A stretch of DNA of 64,000 nucleotides from Siphonodentalium dalli (GCA_032622095.1 CP136068.1:154283151-154347150); one strand, 5' to 3'. Shown: positions 23,211 to 36,564, counted from the stretch's first letter. The notes: generated by a model not told the origin, from the sequence alone. Translations and numbers: made by a program.

Positions 23211-24689
23211 GGTGATTGCAGTTGGAAATGACGGAACAATTCCGAGGTAATGTTTGAAGATGACACAGATAGTCCGCATGTTGAGTAGACTGCTTGAATA
23301 TCGAGAATAAAAGGCCAGCTGCTCACCATTGCCTAACGTTTCATCATAAATTCTTTTCTTTCCATGATAAGTCGTCATGACAGTAGTCGCTCAATGTGCA
23401 TAAGTTTAATTTTGAATGGATGTTTGAAGAAACAAATTGGAATTTCACGATATTCGGCAGCCAGATTGGCAGCCATCTTGGACGTGGACAATCGATATCA
23501 TAAAATATATTTATAATACTCATGTGTCATTTGCAAGGTAATATAGCTTACGATAAATTACGATTATAATAGGAGAGATCTGCCCATAAATGGCAAAATG
23601 AAGCATTGACCAACTTTCAGCGGCCATCTTGGACACCATCTTGAATTAAAAATTTCCTCAAGCCGGATTTTTGCTGACTTTTCACATTTGTTTATACCAA
23701 AGGACTCCTGTTACGAACGAATATTGCCAGATTCGATAATTTACCAATTTGTTCCGGGTAACTCCAAAACAGTATGAAAATTGACCCAAGGATTAATATC
23801 TCACCCGTATCTAATCATCCCATATAAGCTGTCGTAGATGGCTGGCTAATACCACTCTGCACCATACTATACGAAAAACACATCGAGAACGTGATGTTTG
23901 TCGACAAATCGATGAAATATCGCGATTTCGGTGGGTTTTTTACCTCAAAATTTAGCTCCATTCACGATATGGAATTTGGTGTAGATAATATTTTTAAGTA
24001 GACTAATAACTGAAAACTTATAAGGAATTATTATGCAACCCATGATGTCTACACTGCATTGAAAATGAACAGACAACTGATGTACCCATTTATCCAGACA
24101 AGATAGGGAAAGGAAAGGTATATTGTGATTGCCCGTTAACTATATATGAAGAACTGGTTGACAAGTATTAGTAAATATTCACAGACTATCACTGTACAGT
24201 TCTGTAAATACAAATGTGATACATGTCTTAGAACATTTATTATTGTTGAAGCAGCCACACATTTTTTTGCTGACGCTATCATAAAACGTCATGGGTGTCG
24301 CGATTTCCCCACGATTTCTACGAAAATGCAAATAATTACAGTCTATTGTGCATGTTAAAGACATATTATGGACTTGTTCGGTGCGTAAAATGGACAAGTT
24401 AGTACTCAGGCGCTATGCCAACCTTGGGAACGCAGCATTCTACTAACATCGCCGAAAATTTCAATGAAATCGGTCATATCGCTCCATAGAAAACATCGTC
24501 TGAAATACGCTCAATTGTAAATATTTACATCTCGATTCGGGACGCAACTATCGCCGATAAACTAACACAAATGATTTCGCCATCGAGCGTCATTGCATTT
24601 AATTAAGATATAAGAATGACGGTGTGTGTTGTCAATTTTGGTTAATAATCGTGAAAAATAACTACTTTGAGCAAGATTATTCTCACTTT
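23211..24689. other. No gene seen
   Basis: Contains degraded sequence around 'GCCATCTTGGAC' (23465-23480 and 23620-23640), a phrase that also recurs near 33970, 34140, 40630, 40810 and 54500, so a dispersed repeat is likely. No ends or coding region were found. Confidence 0.4.
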
Positions 24690-25145
24690 CTATTTGATCA
24701 CCCTAGCTGATTTACCGTCAATATTACACGATTATATTCCTCCTATCTTGGGGAAGAATGTGAATCAATTTGGTGGAATTCGGCTCTAAAAATATTGTTG
24801 ATCAATTTGGGTACACCTCTCCCCTTCCGTACACCCTGACTCGAACGGCGCCTCTTTTATCACATTGAAACAATAACAATAGAGTACCCGAGTTCCCATA
24901 TCGTGGGTGTGATAATGTGTATGTTTGGTGGAAATCAACGACACATTTTTGTTATGCCCTCTCCCTTTTTGCCCCAGCCATGAGGAGCATCACTTTAGAA
25001 AATTCTAACCATTCTCACCATTATCATCCTCGTAAACAGTTACCCATGTTAGACCCACTTGGTGTCATCTAGACGGTTCCCCGTGAATTTCAATAGAAAA
25101 AATACAGACAGACATGCAGGCATTCGAAAAAATAGATATAGATCA
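24690..25145 (+). repeat. Dispersed copy of the ~145-bp repeat family
   Basis: Shares TGGTGGAATTCGGC, CACCTCTCCCCTTCCGT, GAAAATTCTAACCATT and AATACAGACAGACATGCA with the large cluster at 59.7-62.5 kb, in the same order and on the same strand. This is a separate truncated copy. Confidence 0.65.
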
Positions 25146-25297
25146 TTTACCGATGTGAGCGCTTCTCATTTATCTCAAATCCTATAAAAAAATACTCGTT
25201 ATCGTCATGATCAATTCTCACTCTCGAAAGAACCCGGTGGTTCTCATTAAGGGTCTGTTCCCACCCGCCGTCGCGAAAACGACATGTCGCGGCAACA

Positions 25298-25746
25298 TTA
25301 AAGGCTCTCTTAATTTTCGAATGACCAGATTACATTACACAAAACATATCCCATAGTATATACCATTTGGAAGAGGAACCAATATTTGTATATATATTCC
25401 ACCAGAATACAGAACAGCTGTGGCATTGGAGTGTCCACAAAGTGATAGAGATTCTCAAATGCATTCCAAGACTCCCACCTTGTCAACCCAGAATACATTA
25501 TAATTCAAGCTAAGAGACAGAGTTATTCCCCTTCCATTGATAATAATATACTTTATAGTACAGTCTGGATCAAAATTAATCACAGAACACACCTCAGTAC
25601 CTCGACAAAAACATATGTTCCCAGTTTATTCGACCGGATCAATTGATAATACACTGTTTTGGAACTTCCTCTTTCAAATGGTATATCATATGGAATATGT
25701 TGTATATAATGTGATCAGGTGGTTTGGAAATTAAGTGGGCCTTTAA
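25298..25746. mobile_element. TTAA-flanked MITE 2
   Basis: 449 bp between TTAA at 25298 and TTAA at 25743. The ends are imperfect inverted repeats about 85 bp long (AGGCTCTCTTAATTTTC on the left, complement of AGGCCCACTTAATTTCC on the right, and ATATACCATTTGGAAGAGGA inside). It is non-coding. Confidence 0.75.
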
Positions 25747-25866
25747 GGTGTGTGTCGCAATTACCTTCGCCAATCAACGGCGTCCTTGTGATGACCAATA
25801 TCACTTGACCGACGTCTCGCCTGAATGTATCAGTTATTCTCCATAACAACATGAGAGAGAAGCTAA

Positions 25867-26522
25867 TTAAGGTAGCAATACACGACTTCCAGCAATTTTT
25901 CCAACCTGGGAGGGGGTACTGTACTTCAAATCAATGCTGAGCCATTATCTTTGGCATAGGTCCCATCAAGTATGTTTTAATTTCGACAGAAATTTTAGGT
26001 TTAATCATTTGTCTGTACTTTAGCTTCTTCGTACAATTTGTCATTGAGTTATGCCCCTTGGTTTGCACACACAAAACGCTCAATTTTTCCCATTTTGGTT
26101 TACTCAAATTGGCCATTTTCGACCAAAAACAGACCATGATAGAGCGAATGTCAGTAAATAAGCTTCTTCCACCCGATAGAGCTATGTTAAAGCTGAGAAA
26201 TATTTGAATTGAAATAATTTATCGTATCTATTTGAAAAAATGTCTTGTGAGCCCAGATGACAGAATTTAGTGGAGAGAAATCGGACTCTTTTCCTTTGTA
26301 ACCAACAACACAGAGTTGACCTTCACTGAATACGAAAACCCTGTTGCGTATCCAAAGTTTTCACTTTTTAGAGAACTTTCCCAGTTTTGTATAATAAATT
26401 AACCTTCAAACCAGTAATGACACAGTTAACACAGGCTAAACTGGCTGTTATGCCCCCCAGATAATTATTTTTCTATTTTTCAAACCCCCTACAACCCGTG
26501 AAATTGTGTACTGCTACCTTAA
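25867..26522. mobile_element. TTAA-flanked MITE 3
   Basis: 656 bp. Its left terminus GGTAGCAATACACGA follows TTAA and mirrors the right terminus TGTGTACTGCTACC before TTAA. A second member of the same family lies at 32823-33476 in the same orientation with high similarity over the whole length. It is non-coding. Confidence 0.85.
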
Positions 26523-26934
26523 AGGAAAAATAGAGTTACCCCCCTTCAACGCGCAAATGTCCAGTTAAGTCTCTGACATACACCGATAACTTTGATATAT
26601 AACACATATGGTGTTTCTTCAGTGCGAATGGGAAATAAGGTCAATATAAGTACTGTGGTTTAAATAAAAATGAACCAATTTCACCCAAATTATTGGTTAT
26701 AGCGAAAAAAACAAAGATAAATTATAAATGTAACATCATGCCCACCACCTTAAAACTAAATATCCCAGTCGAAAAGGCATTCTGAACAGATATATTGCAT
26801 CTGTATTCTGCTGACCAGAGCATGTGCACTGTGATTATTTACTAGGCAGCCCCCCACCCCCCCCCCGAATATGTTAAGACAATGTTCTTGCCTCCCCCGA
26901 ATATGTCAAGACAATGTACTTGGTTATTCGGAAA
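26523..26934. other. No feature seen
   Basis: AT-rich DNA with a C-rich tract (about 26849-26868) and two close copies of CCCGAATATGT. No gene. Confidence 0.4.
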
Positions 26935-27230
26935 CATGACCAAGACCGAATAACCAATATCAATACGTCTATTCGTAGGTGGTATCCGAGGAATTCCATT
27001 TTTGGAATGTTCCCTTAGCAACACATTTCGTTACATGCAAATCACTTTTATGTGGTCATAAACATGTAACAATGCAAAACTCCAAGCAAATCATAGGGAA
27101 TAACTAATGCATATATAATCACCCCCTCCCCCAAAATGTGAACCATGTTTATTTGGCCGGTCGGTGTACATTCATTGATTCAATGACTTAATTGTCAAGT
27201 TGAAATCACACTATTTAATTATATATGGAA
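26935..27230 (+). repeat. Repeat Y, copy 1
   Basis: About 290 bp (landmarks GAATAACCAATATCAATACG, GAGGAATTCCATT, GCATATATAATCACC, AATGTGAACC, GTCGGTGTA) that recurs in the same orientation at 32365-32660, directly after the 3' LTR. Its ends were not defined. Confidence 0.65.
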
Positions 27231-27326
27231 TCTTATATACATGTACCATTGTTATTGTGCTGGTGCGCATGCGCTGTTCGTGATAACTCAGTAGCTGACT
27301 TTACCCCCTCTCAAAAATATACGTAT

Positions 27327-27759
27327 TGACATTACTTTCTACTGTTAGATGGCGGTAGTATGGTTAGAACTATGAGAGGTCATTGTCCTGGCTTAATCGT
27401 GGGACAGTGACCCCGGGGATGAAATGATCCAGGTCATTGACTCACGGGTTCGCTGGTCTCACAAACAATGTATTATGTTAACCTGTTTGGGGTACATGGG
27501 CCTACACGTGGACCTATCAACAGGCGACACATTGGAACAAAAGGGCGTTGGCCGCTTATGGATATATATACTTTGTCAGAGTCCAGACACTGTCTTCTGG
27601 TCGATCTATCTTACTACGAACGCTTCTTGAATAGATATGATTATATATTGTTCTCCGTGGCTGCCTGCCTGTTAACTTGTAAATACTTGTATTAATAAAT
27701 TTCATCACTATGTTGTCTGAGAGTTCCGACTTAGTGGAAGAACCTGGGAGTGTTATATC
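27327..27759 (+). repeat. 5' LTR
   Basis: Begins TGACATTACTTTCTACTG (TGTAACACTTT in the partner) and ends GTGTTATA. It shares about 95% of positions with 31929-32359 by eye, including GGACCTATCAACAGGCGACA and GTTGGCCGCTTATGG. Confidence 0.8.
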
Positions 27760-27766
27760 TCCGAGC

Positions 27767-27780
27767 TGGTGCACGTGAGC
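27767..27780 (+). promoter_or_regulatory. Candidate primer-binding site
   Basis: TGGTGCACGTGAGC lies eight bases after the 5' LTR. TGG at the start is the hallmark of pairing to a tRNA CCA end. The tRNA could not be named. Confidence 0.45.
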
Positions 27781-28120
27781 TAGAGACTACGTGGAATTCT
27801 TGAACATGGACGCGGGCAGTCACGGGGGAAAAGGTAGGAGTCAATTTGCGTATTGGCTGGTTCACAACCCCTCATAGACATTAAGGTCGATTTATTTTTG
27901 TTTAAAATTGTTGCATCAATTTACCATATAGTCTAAGGTATGCTTTGAATACTATTGTTGCGCCGAAGTTGTCTTAGCTTCTCTTGTGTTGTGCTGTCTA
28001 TGTCGAGTTTATTGTTTTAAAATCGTTGCGTCAATTTGAAATAAATTATATCTGGTCTAATTTTTTGTGTAAATTGGCCATAGTTATTAAATTTTACAAA
28101 TGCTACCAGCTGTAATAAAT

Positions 28121-28504
28121 AATTACTGGGATAAAATTAGTGACCATCGCTATGTGGTATCCAAAAAAAAGAGGAAAATATTTGATGTTACAATCTTCAC
28201 GAGAATGAGTCCCAGTGAATTATGAAATTATGTATTATACAGATGTGGTGAAAATGAAAATTCTCACCGCAAGTAATCAGTTGATTATATTAGTTTTTAG
28301 TTGAACAATAATTGGGTTGGTTCATGGTATACATAATTATTGGGATAAAATTAGTGTCCATCGTTAAATGGAATCCAATAAAACGGAAACGATTGATGTT
28401 ACAATCTTCACAAGAATGAGTCCCAGTGAATTATAAGAAAATATGCATTATGCAAATGTGGTGAATAAAAAGTTCTCACAACGAGTAATCTGTCGATTAT
28501 ATTG
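28121..28504 (+). repeat. 214-bp tandem duplication in the LARD interior
   Basis: The segment from GGGATAAAATTAGTG to GATTATATT at 28121-28295 recurs at 28335-28504 with moderate divergence (shared GTTACAATCTTCAC and GAATGAGTCCCAGTGAATTA). Confidence 0.75.
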
Positions 28505-31336
28505 GAACAAAACTGTTGGTTAATCAAAAGTTGTTCCATGAGTATGCAGTTAGTTTGTCTGTCTGCTTGTTTTCAAACAAGTTGGATTTAGTTGAAAATT
28601 TTCAGACTAAAAAAAAACAATTTTGTCACAAAGTTATTATTAGATAATTTAGACAGTGTTTATTGAAGCCTATTATGGTATATATTGTAGGAGTTTGTAA
28701 AAACAAATGTAGTCTGGTTTATGACACATAAGTTTTGGTTTTAAAATAAATCTTTTGTGGTCTTTGAAGTTAGTTTGTTCTGATCAAGTTGAAGGCGGTT
28801 ACATATAGTATTAACGCACTTTTGGTAAACTTGTTTAAGGTTTAAATAAATTATTTTTGAATAATGTAAATCACTGAACAAAAATGTTCTTGGAAATTCT
28901 GTGGAAACAGGTATTCTCTCACCATTATGCAGGTTATATAGGTATGTAAAATTTACTGCTGATTTTAGGATGTTGTCAAGTTAATCAGTATGATTTTAGT
29001 GAGTTCTGGTTTTGAACAAATCATGAGTTGTAAATTAGTTAAAGTTGTTCGGTCAGTAAATTCAATTTAGTTTTACTGTGCTCGGATAATCTATTGGAAA
29101 AACATAGTTATTTATGACAGTTTATCAAGAGACTGGTTGCGCCCAGAGAAATGTATATGTTAGAAATAAGTTAGTTCAAGTGAGATAGTTCATTCAAGAA
29201 ATTTTAAATTAAATAATTTGTAGTCAAGATATAGAGGCTGGAAGTTTGAAGTATTAAAAACAATTGTTCAGGAATGTTTCAGGTTAGCCAAATAGTTCAA
29301 ATGTTTTGCAAGTATATCTACACGCATGGTTAGTGGTATTCTGTGTTACGATACGCTCAAATTAGGTTACAATTTCGATTAAAAAAAATATACTGATCGA
29401 TGTACATGTATCGTCATTGTAGGTATGCGTTATGCAAGTTAATCAGAATGGGTTAATGTGTTCAGGTTTCGAACAAGCCTAAGGAAAAATTAGTCATTGT
29501 GTAACCACACGAAAAGAATTTATAGAAAATTGATTGCGCCATAATTAGTTCTATTACGGAATTCTAGAGTGTCTGCGGGATATACCAGGCTGACATACCA
29601 CCAGTGTGTCTAAATTGTCTGTTGACGGCACAGAATATCCGGAATGGAATATATCACGAACAAATAATTAAATATTAAAACAGTTAGTGAAACACTGCTA
29701 TGTTTAAAAGTGGGTTCACGCAGATATTAGGGATTTTAAATAACAGAACTTATCCTTAACAATCACACAGAAGAAAATGAAATCCATCCAGATAATCCTG
29801 ATAATTTCATTGAAGATAATACTGGTTAAATATAGTTTGAGAACCATGGTAATTCACGATATTGTAATCACTCCAGAACATTAGAATGATAGCACCCAGT
29901 GATTCAAGTTGACGGTAGCACAAATCATAGACACAAATGATTTTGACGTTTTTGTATGTTGAAAACATTGGCATTGAGAAATAAATATATCCTTCCAATA
30001 GGAACTCAGATACCTGATAGAAAATTCACAAAGTCACAATGTTTTGGTATTTGGGGTACACTGGACAATCACGGTGGTCACTTCAATAGGAAGCCACTAT
30101 TGACACCACAGTGGATAACACTAGAAATCAAGTCACTGACCGCACGAATGTGATACCCCATCTAAAATCAGATAACAATGAAAAGCAATTAGACACTCTA
30201 ACCACAATGCCTTCTTAGCAAGAAACTCAGACAACCCTATTCGTGGCCATATTTCCTTTCACTCGACAGATATATTGAATTCAAAGGCCAATACACCTTG
30301 TGTTACTGTTGTAATTATTCATGCGTGCTAAGTTAATTATCTCGCCCTCGGTCAGGCAAACAATTTTATGAGTGTCCAACAATACTGGAATTTTGGCGTG
30401 TTGTGGAGTAGGTCTTTATAGTATGCTCATGTATTTGAAAAGCTGACATATCACTTACAAATTAAATATTGTTCACATCTCAATATTTCATATCTCGTGA
30501 GGAACCTGGGACCAGTCCTAGAGTGGTAGAGGTCAAGTTGGTAGGGTTTTATACAGAAGGCTATTGCATTCATTGAAAGTTGTCTGAGCTCGTTATATGA
30601 GGATTGTTATATATTGATTTAGTTAAAGGAATATATCAGCTAGGATGTGGTGGAAATCATGTGTTTTGTATTAATGACCCATAATTAGTTATGTGAACCA
30701 ATATGTCATTAGCAAATTGTCTCCGAGTGGGTACATGTATATAAGTTGTGAATGGCAGTTCGAGATTTAAGAATATGCGGTGTCACGCAAAGAATTCGGT
30801 GTAACGAATTCCTGCCGGGAAAAATTCACAAGGAATAGATATAAAATATATGGCATTTATATAGAATGTCCATTTACTCTTGATATATATGTTGTTTATG
30901 TTACAGGATAGTTGTTAGAATTACTGGCTGACAAACTATGAGTAACTCAACGGGTATGCCCAATATTTGCACTAATAAAGGGCCCGTGATTCGGTAGTCA
31001 ATGAAATCACTCGATATCCGCAGGTTATGTTCAAATTGGCATTTCAAGGCAATGTAATACTGATGTTACACGAATGGCGTGATCCAACACGTCGATGCCA
31101 ATAATTTAGTAAAATGTTTTGATATAGAGCATTTTTACATGTTTGTATAGGGCCTTTAAGCCCAACTAAAATGTTTAGTCGGTTCAATCGGCATGTTAAT
31201 GCAACGAACACGTGTTTTACGTGTATAGCGTGATGTTACACGTTGATGCCAAGATCATTAGACTTAATTAATTTCAGTTCTTACACAACGGCCATATGAA
31301 GTCCTACACTAGACATAATTATATTGACGCTTCGCC

Positions 31337-31800
31337 AAATTACGCCCAAATTCAAGGTCAAGTTGAAATTTAATCAACTTTCGTACCGTAACAAGGGGAT
31401 ATAAGCCATGATGGGAAGTCATACTCTAGATAGTAAACTAGATTGACCCTTAAACAAAATTACGCCCGAATTCAAGGTCAAGTTGAAATTTAATCAACTT
31501 TCGTACCGAAACATGGCGATTATTCAGGATATAGCCAGGACCTACGGAATAGTAGGGAAAGGCACCAATATTTCCTAATGCTGGATCTGGATCAACCGAT
31601 TATTCGGGATATAGCTAGGATGAATGGAATAGTAGGGAATGCTCCACTATTTCCCACTGTTGGATCAGAATCAACTATGCGGAAATCCAAAAGAAAACAG
31701 AACACAAACTTATTCACGGATTATGACATTCCTATGTTTTGGAACTTTATGGAACAATTCCCCGTTATCAACAATTTCTCCCCAAGGAACTGACATTCCT
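31337..31800 (+). repeat. Short tandem duplications in the LARD interior
   Basis: AAGGTCAAGTTGAAATTTAA recurs 120 bp apart (about 31365 and 31485). An ~81-bp unit with GGATATAGC-AGGA and GGAATAGTAGGGAA recurs at about 31518 and 31599. GACATTCCT-TGTT recurs near 31727 and 31789. All are non-coding. Confidence 0.65.
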
Positions 31801-31910
31801 GTGTTAGGAACTTATGTGTTATATTCAGAGCTATCCATATTCCAAATGGGATAGATTGGATCTCTATCACGAAATCATCAATTTTTTTTGTCTTAGGACA
31901 CAAATCTTGA

Positions 31911-31928
31911 AAAGGGTGATAAGGGTTA
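31911..31928 (+). promoter_or_regulatory. Polypurine tract
   Basis: GAAAAGGGTGATAAGGG lies immediately before the 3' LTR and primes plus-strand synthesis in LTR elements. One T interrupts the purines. Confidence 0.55.
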
Positions 31929-32359
31929 TGTAACACTTTCTACTGTTAGATGGCGTGAGTATTGTTAAAACTATGAGAGGTCATTGTTCTGGCTTGTTCG
32001 TGGGACAGCGACCCCGGGGATGAAATGATCCAGGTCATTGACTCACGGGTTCGCTGGTCTCACAAACAATGTATTATGTTAACCTGTTTGGAGTACACGG
32101 GCCTATACGCGGACCTATCAACAGGCGACACATTGGAACAAAAGGGCGTTGGCCGCTTATGGATATATATACTTTGTCAGAGTCCAGACACTGTCTTCTG
32201 GTCGATCTATCTTACTACGAACGCTTCTTGAGTAGATATGATTATATATTGTTCTGTGTCGCTGCCTGCTTATTAACTTGTAAATACTTGTATTAATAAT
32301 TTCATCACCATGTTGTCTGAGAGTTCCGACTTAGTGGAAGAACCTGGTAGTGTTATACA
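31929..32359 (+). repeat. 3' LTR
   Basis: Starts TGTAACAC and ends GTGTTATACA, so the ends are short inverted repeats with the TG...CA rule kept. The partner at 27327 has lost both conserved ends by substitution. Confidence 0.8.
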
Positions 32360-32364
32360 AGACT

Positions 32365-32660
32365 ATATAACCAACATTAATACGGCTTTTCGCACCAGGT
32401 ATCCAAGGAATTCCATTGTTGAAATGTTTGCTCGGCAACACGTTTCGTTAAATTAAACTCAATTTTATGTAATTACACAAAACCGCAACACTCGAAACGA
32501 ATCGTACAGAGTAACTGATGTATATATAATCACATCACCACCCCCCCAAATGTGAACCGTAATGTTTTTGTTTTATCCATAGCAGCCATACGTTGAATTT
32601 AGTTTTTGCCCTGTCGGTGTAATCATTCAGTGACTTGTCAAGCTGAAATTTGAAATCCAT
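32365..32660 (+). repeat. Repeat Y, copy 2
   Basis: Same orientation as 26935-27230. It abuts the 3' LTR. Confidence 0.65.
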
Positions 32661-32822
32661 TGTATTTATAGCCTCTGAAGCAAATACTCTACAAGCAAAT
32701 GCGCCTAGTTCCGAGAACACCAGTTATCAATACGAAACTGTGAATAGTAACTCACACACGAAGATAGGAAAGATAAAATGTTTCAGTAGATTTTCACTAA
32801 TTTATCCAATTTGATAGTCTCT

Positions 32823-33476
32823 TTAAGGTAGGAATACACGATTTCCAGCAATTTTGCCAACCTGGGAGGGGGTACTGTACTTCAAATCAATGCTGAGCCA
32901 TTATCTTTGGCATAGGTCCCATCAAGCATGTTTTAATTTTACAGAAATTTTAGGTTTAATCATTTGTCTGTACTTTAGCTTCTTCATACAATTTGTCATT
33001 AAGTTGTGCTACTTGGTTTGCACACACAAAACGCTCAATTTTACCCATTTTTGTGTGCTAAAATTGGCCATTTTCAACCCAAAAACAGACCATGATAGAG
33101 CGAATGTCAGTAAATAAGCTTCTTCCACCCGATAGAGCTGTTAGAGCTGAGAAATATTTGAAATAGAAAAAAAGTTATCGTATCAATTTGAAAAAAATGT
33201 CTTACGAGCCCAGATGACAGAATTCAGGGGAGAGATATCGGGCTATTTTCCTGTAAACAATAACACAGACTTGGCCTTCACTGAATACGAAAACCCTATT
33301 GCGTATCCAAATGTTTCACTTTTTGGAGAACTTTCTCAGTTTTTTAAACTAAATAAACCTTCAAACCAGTAATGACACCGTTAACACAGGCTACAGTGGC
33401 TGTTATGCCCCCAGATACTTATTTTTCTATGTTTCAGACACCCTACAACCCGTGAAATCGTGTACTGCTATCTTAA
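32823..33476. mobile_element. TTAA-flanked MITE 4 (same family as MITE 3)
   Basis: 654 bp between TTAA boundaries. Similarity to 25867-26522 runs end to end, for example CCTGGGAGGGGGTACTGTAC and TCTTTGGCATAGGTCCCATC. It is non-coding. Confidence 0.85.
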
Positions 33477-35610
33477 CGACATCAGGAAATATCGTGAAAG
33501 AATTGAAAGAAGACGTAGCAGGGACGTAGCTATGGGGGTGGTAATGGTTACCATCTGGTAATTTTCAATCGCACCCCCTTGAACCAGACCGAAATGTTCT
33601 AATCAGAGAAGTTCCATGTGCACCCCACCCAATAATTTATTGGTTAGAAGTTTCCGACTGGTACCTGAAACATTACAAATGTTTCGAGGGGGGGGGGGGG
33701 GGGTTGGTCAGGAAAAAAATTCCGGACACTAGGCTCAAAACAAATTTCCGCACTCTGGGTACCCATCACCCCCTAATTTATATTTTTACCGATTCTGAGA
33801 TAGGGACCCAACCCATCCAAACTGCTTCAAACGACTATTTTACTCAGTTTTTCTGAAATCTTATCCGATAAATTCCTACTTGTGTTTGTTACCAACAAGA
33901 CTCTAAAGTTTCAAACATTTCTCAAATAAATGTGGGTTGTATGGTGTGCTGATGGATTGACATTTGAAAACCAAGATGGCTGCTGTTGGCAGTTTGTTTT
34001 AAACAGATTTGGTGAAAGAATGGAGGCTCCCATCTAGAGGTCACATCGAAGATCCATATAAAGTTTGGTGACGATTGGACGAGAAATGTGACCTGTAAGG
34101 TGTGCTAAAGTATTTGTTCATACAAAGAGTAAAATCCAAGATGGCCGCTGTCAGCCATGTTTTTTTTTACAAAATTCAGAAAAAATGGTAGGCACGCATC
34201 GAGATCCATATGAAGTTTGGTGATGATCGGATGAGGGATAATCTATGCAGGGTATGTTAAAGGATTTAGTGATCCAAAGAGTAAAATCAAAAATGGATGC
34301 AGCGGCCATATGTTTCATCAAAAATCATTCAAATTTGACAGCTCCAATGTATAGGTGATCCTAGACCCATATACCGAATATCGGTCAAAGTTTGTTTTAT
34401 TTTATTACAGATGCATTTTGATTATATTGTTATTTGAATAGTTCATGAAGAGTTTACATTTATTTGAAGAATCTATTATTGTGTTATGGTTTCATTTATC
34501 TCAGGTCAATTAAATCATTTTTAATAGAACTATTTAAATCTGAGCCTTTCCATGTCAATGCATTGATAGATCCTTGATGAAAACATTTATCAAGCTGACC
34601 TTTTTATTACCCAAAGGTGTCATCCCTCATTATTAACTGATGGTGAACTCAAACCCACATACCAAGAGTTAACTGCATACCTATTACATAATAAAAGCAT
34701 TCTTAAAACCTTTTGTCCCATTATTTTGAAGAAAAATCGCTCTAGGAAAAAATTCCAGGGCCAGGAAAATGTGTAAGCCGGGATGCTGAACCACCAACCC
34801 ACCCCCGCCAAGTGTTCGGAAAAAAATTGCAGACCCCCCCTGAATGTTTGGGAATTTAATCTAACACTAATCTAAACATAAATATGGTTTAACAAATTTA
34901 ACCGAAAGTAAGAAAATATTCGATATTCGGTGCAAACACTAATACAATATTCCATTAATTTCAGATGTTTTGTTTTGTTGGAATGAAATGGCATTTAAGT
35001 ACTTGGAAAATTTCCAGCCACATGTATGCTAGGTTGAAGGTCGATAAAATTTGAGTTCGTGGATGTGATGGTAGGGTGGGATTATGGGGGATCGAACACT
35101 CCAACCCAACTTTAACAAAACTTGTCAATATAGTTGTAAATTCTATACCTGACGTTATGTTATTTGCAAATTTTAGACTAACAGATTTGTTTTTGTTTTC
35201 AACTGTAATCCACATTCTGTTAAATATTTAATTTCCAATATTCAGGAAGTTTGAAATGCCGGTTTGTGAAATTCCAACCCACGATGATGGATATTCAACA
35301 TTAACCATGTTTGAGATGTAGAAAGTGAAAATAGTTTCTGCTAAGGACTGAACTGTCAAAAATCGCGTGCTCTCACCGGTGTTGGTAATTCACATGTGTG
35401 AAATTATCACTTTTAGTTAATCTAGAAATCCTTAAAAATCACGACTCAGTATGTAATAAACAACCATATATTGACATTTGTATCACTAACAGGTTTGTGT
35501 CTCCGGACCAGCTGCTGGATATGGGGTATTTCATTTTCCTCAAAATGTCAATCAGTGTTGTCAAATTGGACGTTGAGTTGAAAGACGTTTCGTACCAATA
35601 ATGGTTTGGT
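33477..35610. repeat. Gene-free segment with three degraded ~150-170 bp repeats
   Basis: From about 33960 to 34340 the phrase CCAAGATGGC(T/C)GCTGT, followed by AGATCCATAT-AAGTTTGGTGA, recurs two to three times. A run of 18 G begins near 33687. A dispersed repeat resembling 48370-48740 and 62925-63400 (ACCCCCTTGAACC) lies at 33530-33680. No coding region. Confidence 0.5.
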
Positions 35611-35619
35611 GCATGCTGT

Positions 35620-36470
35620 ATACCAGGATAATATATACCAATAAAACTCAATCGTGTTTGTTTGTTTCTTTGTGTGTTGTCTGTCTGGCTATAGGCGACC
35701 AAACGCGGAGTGTCATGGGGAAAGTTGACGTCATTATGTCTTAAATTGGCACTAATAATTAATTTTAGCTAAATTATTATATACCCAAATGATTCGAAAA
35801 TAGTCGTTAAAAATTGATTCACATGGGTAAATTTAAACAGAGGAGTGTCACGGGATATGTACCGTTGTCATCAGACTATTTAAAGGGTCACTACTAAACA
35901 ACTTTAATTAAATTGTTAATCATATACCCGGTTGGCCCTGGTCATTGAAAATTGCGTGCAGTGGTGAATTGACCCATGGAGTACCATTGGACAGGTGCCG
36001 TTAACACAGCAGGGGAACTTAAAGATTATCATAAATTAGCAATAAAGAGCGTTCATTATTATCTCAGACGACATGTGGGAACATTGGTACACAGGGGTCA
36101 CTTGATTAGGGGAATATAATTGGATATATGACCTACATGGTGACTAATACATTAGTTTAACATATATGATCAATGGAGAGCGTGTATAATCAGCTCAGAA
36201 GATAAGTGGGAAAATTTGCAAATGGACGTAATTTGACACGGGAAATTTCGAGGGATAGATGCTGTTCAGATACGATGACTTTAAGATGCTCTAATACTTA
36301 GCAATAAACATCGTTTATTGTCAACTTACAAGAAAGCGGTAACTGTATCCAGAGAGTGTCATCCAATAGGGGTGATCTATCTCAGGTGACTACTAATTAG
36401 TTTAAATGACTGGAAGGGGCACTAATAATTTACTCATTCTTTGCCCGCGCAACGCCGGGACCCAAGCTAG
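35620..36470 (+). mobile_element. Probable non-autonomous Helitron
   Basis: The right end has the GC hairpin CCCGCGCAACGCCGGG followed by ACCCAAG and CTAG, with T as the next base, the Helitron 3' pattern. The left end is uncertain; the ATATATACCAATAAAACTCA region near 35625 followed by TTTGTTTGTTTC resembles Helitron 5' ends. The interior is non-coding. Confidence 0.5.
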
Positions 36471-36564
36471 TTTAGTATAAGTTAGGCAATTCCAAACATT
36501 GGAAAACATTATGTCTATATATGGATATGCACCATTGCGGTACAGTTTTTACCCAATCCCGCCG

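Larger units (their letters stand above)
27327..32359 (+). mobile_element. Non-coding LTR retrotransposon (LARD-like)
   Basis: Two direct repeats of about 430 bp enclose 4.17 kb. No gag, protease, RT or integrase motif was recognised in the interior, which is AT-rich with internal tandem duplications. The orientation (+) follows from a candidate primer-binding site after the left repeat and a polypurine tract before the right one. It would need proteins from an autonomous relative to move. No clear target-site duplication was found, so the ends have diverged or recombined. Confidence 0.75.

Noticed and set aside
25867-33476. Mirror order MITE-Y-LTR ... LTR-Y-MITE as one large palindrome
   Set aside because: All pairs are in direct, not inverted, orientation. 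The MITE pair is best explained as two independent insertions of one family.
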